A stretch of DNA of 64,000 bases from CBDCAS01 sp965214015 (GCA_965214015.1 CBDCAS010000019.1:62001-126000); one strand, 5' to 3'. Numbered from the stretch's first letter, positions 52,952 through 62,358 are shown. The notes: generated by a model from the letters alone, not told the origin. Translations and numbers: made by a program.

Positions 52952-54343
52952 ATGGCAACTAACAGCTCAATTTCTACAGTATCATTTAACCTGGGATTAA
53001 AACCACCTAGCGATCACGATATTAAAGAAATAGCTAATGCAGTTGCACAAAATAATCCTGAGATTATCATTGTCAATAGTCAAGAAGGTTTAAGAAACCA
53101 AAAAGATCAATTTGATTTCTGTCTCAATGAAAAATTGCAAAGTTATTCCATTGTATCACGCTGCACATTTTCTACTTTTACGGGGAAACCAGGAGAAATA
53201 GCACAAGCAATACTGGTAAAAAAGGACTGTGAGCAAAACTATGAAGTTAAATCTCTACCCTCTTATATCGATCGTAACGGTCTTAATTGGAATAAAGGAG
53301 CTGTTAGTCATGCTATATCCCGTAAGGGAAATAATGAAAAAACGATTAAAGTCAGTGGTGTTCACCTAGATTCTTATAAAGATAATCGCCGCTGTAAGCA
53401 ACTTTATAAAATCTGGCAAGGTTCAAAAGATGAACCTTATTATGATGAGCATATCATTGCTGGTGATTTTAATACACGTAATATCTATGATAGAAACAAC
53501 GACTCAGACAATGTAGAACCGACCCACTATCTTGATATTTTGGGTTTATCTGAAGCTATAAAAGAAGAGGATAAAAGTAAACTAACTTATGCGGATAAAA
53601 ATAAAATACCTAATCAAACAACTAGTGATATTAGCGATCAAACTGATCCAAAACGTAAAGTGGGTGGAACAAATACTCATTACAAACGCTCAGGACGGCT
53701 AGATAGAGTATTCCATCAAAAAACTACATCAATAGAAAGTACACAAAGCGGCATTATAGAAACAGATTGTAGCGACCATAATATAGTTTATGCCTTATAT
53801 AAGATTAATTGGCAAACATGCGAAAAACATCAACAGCAGGCATTGATTAGCAAATACAGTTACTTTCTATCAGAAGCACTTCAAAATGCTATTTCAGAAA
53901 CAACAGATAACAAAGTACTCAAGGAAATTGAAAGCTACTATAGCAAAGTACTCGATCTAGCAATGCTTGGCCAACAATTAAGACTCTCTGGCCTCAGAGA
54001 AAAAAGTGAAGCCATTGGCTATAAAGAGAAAGGATTGGTACAGCAATTATGTCAAGAAGGTGAAGAGAATTTTAAAAAAAATAATGTAAATAAAGAAGAA
54101 TTATTAAAAAAAGTTGAAGAACATATTCAAGATACATTAAAAGAGACTCCTAGCTTAAAGTATCATGATAATTTTTTGAGTTGGATAAAAAATTTTATTA
54201 ATGAGCTCTCAGGGAAAAGAATTTTTAAAACAGAACTTGAAAAAAAGGTTCAATCACTTTATACACTATTTGGTAATAAACAGTTTGAAGAGCAAGCAAC
54301 CAATACCCATAGACTATACTGTCGCGGTCCCGCCACAGCTTGA
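52952..54343 (+). CDS. Endonuclease/exonuclease/phosphatase-fold protein with helical C-terminal domain (putative effector)
   Basis: 463 residues, no signal peptide. Residues 8-285 carry the EEP fold in order: N13 in SFNLG, E45 in NSQEG (metal ligand), WNKGAVSHAI at 113-122, SGVHLDSY (H138), IIAGDFNTRN (D172, N174), SGRLDRVF and CSDHNIVY (D275, H276). The KGAV, HL, GDFN, R-x-D-R and SDH blocks resemble inositol-polyphosphate 5-phosphatases more than DNases, so a phosphoinositide or other phosphoester substrate is plausible. Residues 290-450 are helical and charged with no recognised family. The Shine-Dalgarno is weak. It lies next to the cdtB remnant, which has the same fold, but is not a fragment of it. 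Likely cytosolic or injected; that is inference. Confidence 0.65.
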   Translation: MATNSSISTVSFNLGLKPPSDHDIKEIANAVAQNNPEIIIVNSQEGLRNQKDQFDFCLNEKLQSYSIVSRCTFSTFTGKPGEIAQAILVKKDCEQNYEVKSLPSYIDRNGLNWNKGAVSHAISRKGNNEKTIKVSGVHLDSYKDNRRCKQLYKIWQGSKDEPYYDEHIIAGDFNTRNIYDRNNDSDNVEPTHYLDILGLSEAIKEEDKSKLTYADKNKIPNQTTSDISDQTDPKRKVGGTNTHYKRSGRLDRVFHQKTTSIESTQSGIIETDCSDHNIVYALYKINWQTCEKHQQQALISKYSYFLSEALQNAISETTDNKVLKEIESYYSKVLDLAMLGQQLRLSGLREKSEAIGYKEKGLVQQLCQEGEENFKKNNVNKEELLKKVEEHIQDTLKETPSLKYHDNFLSWIKNFINELSGKRIFKTELEKKVQSLYTLFGNKQFEEQATNTHRLYCRGPATA

Positions 54344-54359
54344 GCTATTAGCATCGATT

Positions 54360-55598
54360 CTAATCATAAATAGCACAATAACCAATAACCGCAATTAATC
54401 GTTCCTTTTCAAATAACAATGGAATGCGATCACGCTGCCAGGGTGGCACATGCCATTGTTGAAATAGTTTTTTTAATGACTGCGTCGATGAGCGATTTGC
54501 TAACTTTATAGTTTCACCACCTCGACGAAAACGCACCGTCAATTGATCAAACCGGGCTGGTAGCGGATGCAGCTCTCCTAAATCATCAGGCAAAGTTAAG
54601 ATTGATCGACCATCCCATGGCAGCTCAAAATTAGCATCGATTGGTTTAGTAGGTTGTACTAAATATAAATCATCACGATAACGACGCAGTTGATGTAACT
54701 CTAAAGAAAAAATGGGCATAGCCTCTGCGCTAGCTCTTAAGACATCATGCTCTAATTGTTGTAACTGTTGCGTGCTGGGCATACGCTCCCCACATTGTAA
54801 AAACCAATAGCGCAATACATTACTACGACGTGCACTGGATAAGGCCAATAAAGCAGAGACACTCACGGTATTGGCTTGTGTTCCTTGTGATAATAATAAG
54901 TCTTGTTGTGCTAAATGCTCTAACAACTCGATAGCATGGCCACAATGAGCAGCAGAACGCGTTATATTATTTACTGTAGTTGGCCAACGTTGTTTTAATA
55001 GTGGCATGATCTGATGACGTAAATAATTACGATCAAAACTTAGCTCTTTATTACTCGAATCCTCAACCCACGATAGATTATGCGCCTTTACATAAGCACA
55101 TAATTCCTGGCTTGTTATTTTTAATAAGGGACGTAAATGCAAAGTATGAGCAAATGGCTTGCTAGAGGGCATGGCTGACAGTCCTTTGGGTCCGGCACCA
55201 CGCACTAATTGTAACAATACAGTTTCAGCCTGGTCATCTTGTGTGTGGGCTGTTAATAGACATTCGTTCTGTTTTAAATGATTCGCTAACACCTGATAAC
55301 GGGCTTGACGTGCTGCAGCTTCAATACTATCACCAAAGGGGATCGTTACTTTTTCTAATAAAAAGGGAACTTGATAGTTTTGACACACTTGCTTGCAATG
55401 TTGTGCCCAATCATCCGCATCAGGGCTTAACCCATGATGCACATGCAGTGCACGTAAATGAATTGTCGATGATTGCTGACGTAGCTGCGTTAAAATATGC
55501 AATAAAACATGAGAATCTTTGCCACCACTATAGGCTATTAGATAATTCTGTCGCTCACTAAGACGTGCGAGTTCTGCCGAAACTAAGCCAATGGTCAT
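54360..55598 (-). CDS. tilS: tRNA(Ile)-lysidine synthetase
   Basis: ATP-dependent enzyme that converts C34 of the CAU anticodon of tRNA-Ile to lysidine. About 412 residues from the ATG at 55598; an upstream in-frame TTG at 55610 is less likely. The PP-loop is LIAYSGGKDSHVLLH and a second active-site block is HVHHGLSPDADDWAQHC. The C-terminal substrate domain contains TVRFRRGGETIKL. The start lies inside the end of accA by about 40 nt, so the two are coupled. Confidence 0.93.
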   Translation of the reverse strand: MTIGLVSAELARLSERQNYLIAYSGGKDSHVLLHILTQLRQQSSTIHLRALHVHHGLSPDADDWAQHCKQVCQNYQVPFLLEKVTIPFGDSIEAAARQARYQVLANHLKQNECLLTAHTQDDQAETVLLQLVRGAGPKGLSAMPSSKPFAHTLHLRPLLKITSQELCAYVKAHNLSWVEDSSNKELSFDRNYLRHQIMPLLKQRWPTTVNNITRSAAHCGHAIELLEHLAQQDLLLSQGTQANTVSVSALLALSSARRSNVLRYWFLQCGERMPSTQQLQQLEHDVLRASAEAMPIFSLELHQLRRYRDDLYLVQPTKPIDANFELPWDGRSILTLPDDLGELHPLPARFDQLTVRFRRGGETIKLANRSSTQSLKKLFQQWHVPPWQRDRIPLLFEKERLIAVIGYCAIYD

Positions 55599-56520
55599 AA
55601 CGTTGATCAATTAAAGTATTCAAAGGAACGTCTTCTAATGCGGCTAGGTGATTTTTTAAATAAGTTTTTACAGTCTCTGCCATTTGCTTCACATCCCGAT
55701 GGGCACCGCCTAAGGGTTCTGGAATTATTTCATCAATTAAACCCAATTGATGTAAACGATTGGCTGTTAAGCCTAGCGCTTCGGCGGCCTCTTTTGCTTT
55801 TGCTGCATTCTTCCACAAAATAGAGGCACAACCTTCTGGTGAAATCACTGAATAATAACTGTACTCTAGCATCAAGGTTTTATCACCCACACCAATAGCC
55901 AACGCACCCCCAGAACACCCCTCTCCTAAAATAGTACAAATGATAGGGGTACGTAACTGCGACATTTCAAATAAATTACGAGCAATGGCTTCACTTTGAT
56001 TGCGCTCTTCAGCACCAATACCAGGATACGCACCTGGGGTATCAATAAAAGTAAAAACAGGTAATTTAAAGCGTTCTGCTAACTGCATCAAACGCAGCGC
56101 TTTACGAAAACCTTCTGGCGTTGCCATACCGAAATTATAATGAACCTTCTCTTTTGTAGTACGCCCTTTTTGTTGACCTAATACCACCACAGGTTGACCA
56201 TCGAGGCGAGCAACACCCCCTATCATCATGGATGCTTTAGAAAAATGACGATCGCCATCTAATTGCTGAAAGTCGGTAAATATCAAATTAATATAATCTA
56301 GTGTATAGGGACGCAGTGGGTGTCGAGCTAGTTGCACAATCTGCTGTGCCGTTAAATTAGAAAAAATAGATTGTGTTAATTGAAAGCTTTTTTCTTTGAG
56401 CTTAGCAATCTCTTCACTAATATTGAGGTCTTGACCAGCTCCAACACGACGAAGCTCCTCAATTTTTTCTTTAAGCTCAGCGAGCGGTTGCTCAAAATCC
56501 AAATAATCTAAATTCATCAC
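55558..56520 (-). CDS. accA: Acetyl-CoA carboxylase carboxyltransferase subunit alpha
   Basis: Forms malonyl-CoA with AccD for fatty acid synthesis, 320 residues. Typical blocks are FTDFQQLDGDRHFSKASMM, FTFIDTPGAYPGIGAEERNQ, GEGCSGGALAIGVGD and ISPEGCASILWK. Two adjacent ATG codons (56520 and 56517) follow AGGA and AAGG, and either could be used. The tilS gene follows with overlap. Confidence 0.96.
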   Translation of the reverse strand: MMNLDYLDFEQPLAELKEKIEELRRVGAGQDLNISEEIAKLKEKSFQLTQSIFSNLTAQQIVQLARHPLRPYTLDYINLIFTDFQQLDGDRHFSKASMMIGGVARLDGQPVVVLGQQKGRTTKEKVHYNFGMATPEGFRKALRLMQLAERFKLPVFTFIDTPGAYPGIGAEERNQSEAIARNLFEMSQLRTPIICTILGEGCSGGALAIGVGDKTLMLEYSYYSVISPEGCASILWKNAAKAKEAAEALGLTANRLHQLGLIDEIIPEPLGGAHRDVKQMAETVKTYLKNHLAALEDVPLNTLIDQRYDHWLSFGRTRTS

Positions 56521-56657
56521 CTTGGTCCTAATTTAAGGGATCTTACTCTATCAGTTTCATTGTTTTTCATCCAGATGAATGAATAAATCACCATTATCAA
56601 TTAAAAATCAAATAGTTATAATGATTTCTAAAAAAAGTATTCACTAAAAATATACTT

Positions 56658-56712
56658 TATGTATTTATAGTACATAAAAAAGCCTATACCACAGGCCACT
56701 GAAGTATATAAT
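56658..56712 (+). promoter_or_regulatory. Promoter region of the ZIP transporter with inverted repeat
   Basis: TATAAT at 56707-56712 lies 23 nt before the start codon. An inverted repeat TATGTA-N7-TACATA occupies 56658-56676, just upstream of where the -35 should be (no good -35 hexamer is seen), and could be an activator or repressor site. It does not match the enterobacterial Zur site. Confidence 0.4.
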
Positions 56713-56735
56713 GGCAACTTCATAAAGGAATCGAA

Positions 56736-57491
56736 ATGACACTATTTGAACTAAAATGGCTGGCTGCTGTCATTATTTTTACAATGACCCTGCTCTCAGG
56801 GCTGTTATCTATTAGCTTAAGCTATCGCTTTAGGAAACAACTTGAAATAGGGGATGCCATTGCTAATGGTATTTTTATCGGTGCTGCCCTATTTCACTTA
56901 CTGCCTAAAGCCGTTGAAAGTTTTCAGCGCATTGGCTCGCACTTCTCCTATACTCATACTTTTCTATTACTGATCATTAGTTATTTGATTTTTTGGCTGA
57001 TTGAAAAGGTTTTTTTACATCATAAAGAAAAAACACTAAAACAGTCAGCCCATGTTACTGTGATGGTAATCACTTTATCCATTCATGCCGCCATCGCTGG
57101 TATTACACTGGGTAGCTCTGAGCTGTTTTCTTTAGTCTCAATTTTATTTATTGCCATTGTGGCTCATAAAGGTTTTGAAACCTTTGCTTTTGTTATTAAC
57201 ATTTACCGACGAATCGGCCGAAACTGGATACTCATTATTTTACTGTTCATTTTTTCGCTCATCACACCATTGGGCATTTTTGTAGGTATGTTAAGCAATA
57301 CTATTCTCCCTTCTTCTCTAAATAATCTCCCTACTGCCTACTTTAGTGCCATTGCAGCAGGTACTTTTTTATATATTGGAACCGCACATTCCTACCATTT
57401 AAAAAATCAGGACAGTTACCAACAATATATCCGATTTATTGCGACTCTGACCGGCATACTATTGATGGCTATTGTTGGAATTTGGGTCTAG
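56736..57491 (+). CDS. ZIP-family divalent metal transporter
   Basis: 251 residues with about eight membrane helices. Helix II carries GDAIANGIFIGAALFHLLPKA, helix IV TLSIHAAIAGITLGSSE and helix V IAIVAHKGFETFAF, the His- and Glu-containing helices that form the binuclear metal site in ZIP proteins. It should import zinc, iron or manganese; specificity cannot be told. A short histidine-containing loop (FLHHKEKT) follows helix III. Its last 33 nt overlap the convergent trhO gene. Confidence 0.85.
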   Translation: MTLFELKWLAAVIIFTMTLLSGLLSISLSYRFRKQLEIGDAIANGIFIGAALFHLLPKAVESFQRIGSHFSYTHTFLLLIISYLIFWLIEKVFLHHKEKTLKQSAHVTVMVITLSIHAAIAGITLGSSELFSLVSILFIAIVAHKGFETFAFVINIYRRIGRNWILIILLFIFSLITPLGIFVGMLSNTILPSSLNNLPTAYFSAIAAGTFLYIGTAHSYHLKNQDSYQQYIRFIATLTGILLMAIVGIWV

Positions 57492-58295
57492 GTGCTCTGT
57501 ACTGTAACAATGAATACAGGGCTTATTTTGCTCTTTGGGCGTTAGTACACCACGACAACGGTAGCATTGTATAGTAGCAGTTTCTTGCAAACGCGAATCA
57601 AGTGCTACCCGTTTATCGAATACAAAACATTCTCCTTGCCAGTAAGTGCCACCACAATGCTCGAAATAATTTAAAATCCCACCTTCGAGTTGATATACCG
57701 TTTCAAAACCTTGATTTATCATATATTGTGCAGCTTTCTCACAACGAATGCCGCCTGTGCAAAAAGTGATAATCGGTTTTTTTTTCATCTCATCTGGCAA
57801 TAGAGTCACTGCATTAGGAAAATCACGAAAAGTCTCAATATTCAAATCTAGCGCATTTTTAAAGCTGCCTATCTCAACCTCATAGTCATTGCGCGTGTCC
57901 AATACGATCATCTCTTTATTGTTCTCATACCAACTTTTAAAAACTTCCGGAGTGATATAGGGCGCTTTTTCTTTCTCTGGTGCAATTTCAAAACGGCCCA
58001 TAGAGATAATTTCTTTTTTTAAGCGCACCAACATACGAGAAAAAGGTTGATAACTTGTTGTAGATTCTTTGAATATCATATCCATAAAGGCAGGATAAGA
58101 CTTTAAAAAAGCCTTATAGGCATCAATATGCTCGCGAGATCCCGATAGAAAACTGTTAATACCTTCAGTACTAATTAAAATTGTTCCTTTTAGACAATAT
58201 ACCTGCGCCTTCTCTTTAAGCTGTTGACTCAACTTAGGAAGCTCCACCTCTGGCAATGTTACAAATTTATAGGCGGAAGTATTAATAAACTCCAT
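57459..58295 (-). CDS. trhO: tRNA uridine(34) hydroxylase TrhO (rhodanese-like, UPF0176)
   Basis: Enzyme forming 5-hydroxyuridine at tRNA position 34, about 278 residues from the ATG at 58295, which has GAGGTG upstream; an in-frame codon at 58322 is less likely. An N-terminal domain contains KGTILISTEGINSFLSG. The rhodanese domain has VLDTRNDYEVEIGSF and the catalytic loop FCTGGIRCEKAA. A C-terminal zinc-ribbon-like CYRCRGVLTPKEQNKPCIHC closes the protein. A tandem 10-bp repeat lies at its promoter. Confidence 0.9.
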   Translation of the reverse strand: MEFINTSAYKFVTLPEVELPKLSQQLKEKAQVYCLKGTILISTEGINSFLSGSREHIDAYKAFLKSYPAFMDMIFKESTTSYQPFSRMLVRLKKEIISMGRFEIAPEKEKAPYITPEVFKSWYENNKEMIVLDTRNDYEVEIGSFKNALDLNIETFRDFPNAVTLLPDEMKKKPIITFCTGGIRCEKAAQYMINQGFETVYQLEGGILNYFEHCGGTYWQGECFVFDKRVALDSRLQETATIQCYRCRGVLTPKEQNKPCIHCYSTEHLDPNSNNSHQ

Positions 58296-58330
58296 CGACA
58301 CCTCTTCATTCAAAGGACCCAATTATACTT

Positions 58331-58350
58331 ATTTGATCGAATTTGATCGA
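58331..58350. repeat. Tandem direct repeat at the trhO promoter
   Basis: Two exact adjacent copies of ATTTGATCGA. They lie 36-55 nt upstream of trhO, over the expected -35 region; on the minus strand a TATAAT follows downstream. A repeat of one helical turn suggests a binding site for a dimeric activator, which is inference. Confidence 0.5.
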
Positions 58351-58479
58351 AGCAAAAAGATCCAAAACACTTAAGGACTCACTCAAAGTCTCATTAGCAA
58401 ATAGTGGTAAATACTAGCACTACTTTAGAAAATCAGCTACACTGATTGAGCTTTTTTAGGGATTATAAAGGGCTCTACG

Positions 58480-59202
58480 ATGGGAAGGACAGCTTTAGCA
58501 CTAAGCGTTTGTACGGTGTTGGCGATAGTAAGCTTAAGTAGTGGTTGTGCACGCAAACTCAGTAATCCAGCTACCGATCCTTATGAACACTTTAATCGCG
58601 TTGTGTTCGCTTTTAACCAAGATATTGATCATCTAATCTATCGTCCTGTCACAAAAGTCTATAAAACCCTGCTGCCTTCACCGGTACAAACAGGGATTCG
58701 TAATGTTTTTGACAACATCAGTGAATTAACTACTTTACCCAACGATCTTTTACAAGGCAAAATAAACTACGTTTTTCTTGATTTTTGGCGTTTTGTGATC
58801 AACTCAACGTTTGGGATCGGTGGCTTATTTGACATCGCCACTCGGGTTGGCCTTAAGAAACATCATAACGATTTTGGTATGACGCTCGCTTATTGGAGCG
58901 GTAATAAAAAGTCAACCTATTTGCAAATTCCATTCCTCGGCCCTGCGACATTTCGTGACGCCTTAGGACTTGGATTTGATTATGTCATGAGTCCTTATCC
59001 CTATCTAAGACCAACGGGTTGGAACTACTATTCACAAGGAACACGCTTTATCAGTACACGTGCTTACCTGATGCAAACCGATAAACTCCTTGACCAGGCC
59101 TTTGATCCTTATATTTTTGTGCGCAATGCGTACCTACAACACCGTAGTGCAACGATCAGAGCAAACAAGCACACTAAAACTATCGGCAGAGCTGTTAAAT
59201 GA
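58480..59202 (+). CDS. mlaA: Outer-membrane lipoprotein MlaA (VacJ)
   Basis: Outer-membrane component of the Mla pathway that removes misplaced phospholipid from the outer leaflet, 240 residues. A lipoprotein signal ends at LSSGC (C23). The mature start DPYEHFNRVVFAFNQDIDH, the block VDNIS-like FDNISELTTLPNDLLQGK and GIGGLFDIATRVGLKKHHNDFGMTL are typical. The other mla genes are not in the window. Single-gene unit. Confidence 0.94.
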   Translation: MGRTALALSVCTVLAIVSLSSGCARKLSNPATDPYEHFNRVVFAFNQDIDHLIYRPVTKVYKTLLPSPVQTGIRNVFDNISELTTLPNDLLQGKINYVFLDFWRFVINSTFGIGGLFDIATRVGLKKHHNDFGMTLAYWSGNKKSTYLQIPFLGPATFRDALGLGFDYVMSPYPYLRPTGWNYYSQGTRFISTRAYLMQTDKLLDQAFDPYIFVRNAYLQHRSATIRANKHTKTIGRAVK

Positions 59203-59303
59203 TCACATTATCGTACCACAGAAGATGGGCCCGCTGCACAATCAATTCCACTTAATCAACAAGATACAAAACACCATAAATTATAACTACTAATTCTTCC
59301 GCT

Positions 59304-60137
59304 CTAAAGCTTACTACACTTCGGTAAGCCACGACACATCAAATGACAACATAGAGCACCCAATAAAATAATCAACCACATGACATAGAGCCAAATCAAA
59401 AATATAGGTATGGTTGCTAGCGCACCATATATTAAACGGTAGGTAGGCACAAAGTGTAGATAAACACTAAAACCAAACTTTGCTAGTTCAAATAAAAATG
59501 TTGTTAAAATACCAGCAACTACAGCATAAACAAAACGAACATGCGTACTTGGCAGTACGTAATTAAAAAATGAGAACACAAACAGTTCAACTGCATAGGG
59601 TAGCGCTAAAATAATGGGTTTTGTAATAAAGTGGGCTGCTTTTAATGAAATAATAAAAGGTAAAGAGAGAAAATAAGATAGGGTCACCAATAATAAAGCA
59701 AATAATAAAGGGGCTAACAGTAGAACTAATAAATAAATACCTAAGGTGATCGCAAAGTGTGTCTTAGCATGCACATGCCAAATTTCATTAAAAGCACCTA
59801 CCATATTATAAATGAGTAAAATAGAAACAATCCCCAAAAAACCAATATTGACTAAGGATAAATCCCGAAGATGACCTACAAAATTACTTAGATAATACGA
59901 TATCGTATTTGCTGAGTCAGTCACAAAATGAGATACAATAAACTTTTGTATTGCAGGGCCCACATCTTTAAACATGGGCACCCAGGATAAAATATAAAAA
60001 CCTACCATCATCAAAGGTACAATTGATAGCAACGTAGTATAAGCGAGTGAGGCCGCACGGCTGGGACAATGATCCTCAAAAAAACGATGGTAGAGGGTGG
60101 CAAATATGCTCCCAATTTGCTGTAATTTTTGCACCAT
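59304..60137 (-). CDS. YihY/BrkB-family inner membrane protein
   Basis: 277 residues with six membrane helices. The N-terminal DHCPSRAASLAYTTLLSIVPL and the later IYGALATIPIFLIWLYVMW are family signatures. The family was once annotated as ribonuclease BN; that activity belongs to another gene, and its real function is unsettled (a transport role has been proposed). Divergent from arsC. Confidence 0.9.
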   Translation of the reverse strand: MVQKLQQIGSIFATLYHRFFEDHCPSRAASLAYTTLLSIVPLMMVGFYILSWVPMFKDVGPAIQKFIVSHFVTDSANTISYYLSNFVGHLRDLSLVNIGFLGIVSILLIYNMVGAFNEIWHVHAKTHFAITLGIYLLVLLLAPLLFALLLVTLSYFLSLPFIISLKAAHFITKPIILALPYAVELFVFSFFNYVLPSTHVRFVYAVVAGILTTFLFELAKFGFSVYLHFVPTYRLIYGALATIPIFLIWLYVMWLIILLGALCCHLMCRGLPKCSKL

Positions 60138-60198
60138 AGCTTTGCGAATCCCTATGATTTACGGTATCGTTTCCACTATTCTTAATGGAGATCTCATC

Positions 60199-60549
60199 AT
60201 GCCAAATGTCACGATTTACCACAACCCTCACTGCTCAAAATCACGGCAGGCTCTAGCACTACTAGAAGCACATCATATCCAACCAAAAATCATCGAATAT
60301 TTAAAAACACCGCCAAGCATTGAGGCACTTAAAATGATTCTCAAACAATTGAACTTACCTGCGCTAAAACTCATAAGAACCCAGGAAAAAATCTTTAAAG
60401 AAAAAAACTTAGGGAATCCTCATCTTTCAGAAGACCAGCTTATTGACACTATGATCTCTTATCCTGCTCTTATTGAACGTCCTATCATTATCGCAAATGG
60501 CCGGGCTATTATTGGCCGCCCACCGGAAAAAGTTCTGGAACTTATTTAA
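60199..60549 (+). CDS. arsC: ArsC-family arsenate reductase-like protein
   Basis: Glutaredoxin-dependent reductase family, 116 residues from the ATG at 60199 (GGAG nine bases upstream). The active-site segment is YHNPHCSKSRQAL with the nucleophilic cysteine. The later ALIERPIIIANGRAIIGRPP contains conserved arginines. No arsenite pump or ArsR regulator is nearby, so a general thiol role is as likely as arsenate resistance. It overlaps wrbA (TAATG), first of a three-gene operon. Confidence 0.88.
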   Translation: MPNVTIYHNPHCSKSRQALALLEAHHIQPKIIEYLKTPPSIEALKMILKQLNLPALKLIRTQEKIFKEKNLGNPHLSEDQLIDTMISYPALIERPIIIANGRAIIGRPPEKVLELI

Positions 60550-61139
60550 TGGCTTACGTGTTAGTACTTTATTTCACTCGCACAGGTGCCGTTGGCCATA
60601 TGGCACACGAAATTACGCGTGGTATCGAATTAGTAGAGGGCATTGAAGCCCGCCTACGACAAGTGCCTTCAGTATCACCCAACACGCAAGCCAGTGAAGA
60701 TGCAATACCCGAAAGCGGCCCTCCCTTTGCAAGCTTAGAAGATCTTCGTCAATGTGCAGGTCTAGCACTTGGCAGCCCAACACGCTTTGGCAATATGGCA
60801 GGGGCTCTTAAGCATTTCTTAGATACGACAGGAGGGCTTTGGCAATCTGGAGCACTAATTGGTAAGCCAGCGGGCTGCTTCACCTCTACCGCTAGTTTAC
60901 ATGGTGGCCAGGAAACTAGCTTAACCAGCATGATGCTTCCTCTGTTACACCATGGGATGGTGATCGTCGGCATGCCTTTTAGTGAAACAGCGCTTTTTAC
61001 AACAACCACTGGCGGCACTCCTTATGGCCCTAGCCATTTAGCCGGTATTAATAATGACCAACCACTCAGTAATGATGAAAAAAAATTATGCCGTCACTTC
61101 GGAACTCATCTTGCTCAAATCAGCCTAAAATTACAATGA
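60549..61139 (+). CDS. wrbA: NAD(P)H:quinone oxidoreductase, WrbA type
   Basis: Flavodoxin-like FMN enzyme reducing quinones by two electrons, 196 residues. The FMN phosphate loop is VLYFTRTGAVGHMA, a second FMN block is SPTRFGNMAGALKHFLDTTGG, and FTSTASLHGGQETSLTSMM follows. Its ATG overlaps the arsC stop and its end overlaps zapE (ATGA), so all three are translationally coupled. Confidence 0.92.
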   Translation: MAYVLVLYFTRTGAVGHMAHEITRGIELVEGIEARLRQVPSVSPNTQASEDAIPESGPPFASLEDLRQCAGLALGSPTRFGNMAGALKHFLDTTGGLWQSGALIGKPAGCFTSTASLHGGQETSLTSMMLPLLHHGMVIVGMPFSETALFTTTTGGTPYGPSHLAGINNDQPLSNDEKKLCRHFGTHLAQISLKLQ

Positions 61140-62215
61140 CCCCTTTGGAGTCTTATCAAAAAAAGCTCGATGCTGGTGACATTCGTCAAAATGAGCAACA
61201 ACGCAAGGTCATGGAAACATTCGAAAAAATCTATGATAACTTGGTAAAACATCATGACTCGCTAAAAGGCAAGCTCTACCAAAAATTTAAAATGAAGCAA
61301 GCTATAAAAGGGCTCTACTTATATGGATGTGTTGGTGTTGGAAAAACACGCATGCTCGATATTTTTTATGAGTGTCTGCCCATTGGCAAAATACGCCTCC
61401 ACCTTCATGCCTTTATGCAAAAAATTCATCAATCATTACACCAAACACAAGGCCTCAAAAACCCTCTACAACACATTGCAAAAAACATCGCAAAAGAGGC
61501 TTATGTTCTTTGTTTTGATGAGTTTTTTATCTCTAATATTACCGATGCTATGATTTTAGGTGAACTTCTCAAAGCTCTATTCAAAGAAGGGATCTGCTTT
61601 GTGACCACATCAAATAGTGCACCTGATGATCTTTATAAAAATGGATTACAGCGAGAACGTTTTCTGCCTGCTATTGAAATCATTAAACATAATGTATCTG
61701 TCATCCATCTAAGAACTGATATTGATTACCGTCGTCAATTTACTAAAACAGTAATGATTTACTTTACTCCCCTTAACAGTGAAGCTGAAAAAAATATGGA
61801 GCATGCTTTTCAATACTATTCAGATTCAGACACTCAAAAAAATACAACCACAAACACTATTGATGTGTTAGGACGTCCAATTAACATTATTAAACAAGCA
61901 AGCAATACAATCTGGTTTGCATTCGACAAGATTTGTAAACGACCACGCTCACAAAATGACTATCTTGAATTAGTCAAGCACTACGACACGTTTCTTGTTA
62001 GCCACGTTCCAATTTTGGATCAAATCAGCGATGACCAAGTCTTATCTTTTATTCATTTTGTTGATGTACTCTATGATAAGAAAAAACGCCTTGTTATCTC
62101 TGCTGCTGCACCACCGACTCAACTCTATCATAGTAAAAGATATCAAATGGCCTTCCAACGTACTGAGTCGCGCCTTATTGAAATGCAAACAGACCATTAC
62201 TTTTCCTATCAATAG
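61136..62215 (+). CDS. zapE: Cell division protein ZapE / AFG1-like ATPase
   Basis: AAA-type ATPase of the AFG1/ZapE family, associated with the Z-ring and with protein quality control. About 359 residues from the ATG at 61136. The start MTPLESYQKKLDAGDIRQNEQ is typical; Walker A is GCVGVGKT (64-71) and Walker B is YVLCFDEFF. An in-frame start at 61088 inside wrbA is rejected because the ATGA overlap gives the better start. Full length. Confidence 0.93.
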   Translation: MTPLESYQKKLDAGDIRQNEQQRKVMETFEKIYDNLVKHHDSLKGKLYQKFKMKQAIKGLYLYGCVGVGKTRMLDIFYECLPIGKIRLHLHAFMQKIHQSLHQTQGLKNPLQHIAKNIAKEAYVLCFDEFFISNITDAMILGELLKALFKEGICFVTTSNSAPDDLYKNGLQRERFLPAIEIIKHNVSVIHLRTDIDYRRQFTKTVMIYFTPLNSEAEKNMEHAFQYYSDSDTQKNTTTNTIDVLGRPINIIKQASNTIWFAFDKICKRPRSQNDYLELVKHYDTFLVSHVPILDQISDDQVLSFIHFVDVLYDKKKRLVISAAAPPTQLYHSKRYQMAFQRTESRLIEMQTDHYFSYQ

Positions 62216-62267
62216 CTCATCGTGTCTGCCGTGGTTGAATAGATAAGATGACCCTAACATCAATCAA

Positions 62268-62358
62268 TATTAAGTTCTGTTTACATGTGCTTAGCTCAAG
62301 CAAAAAGTGGAGATTGAAATCCAATGAACGAACTGTTGAGACACAACAGTATCACTAT
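62268..62358 (+). repeat. Dispersed repeat, copy 2
   Basis: 91 bases matching 14222-14314 at about 86 percent with a two-base gap, same orientation. It lies between zapE and the fis promoter. ATATTAAG occurs at both of its edges (62267-62274 and 62357-62364), but the left one is inside the homology with copy 1, so it is not a clean target duplication. Confidence 0.75.

Noticed and set aside
56560..56585. Fur box upstream of the ZIP transporter gene
   Set aside because: Only about half of the 19 positions match and it is over 150 nt from the start codon.
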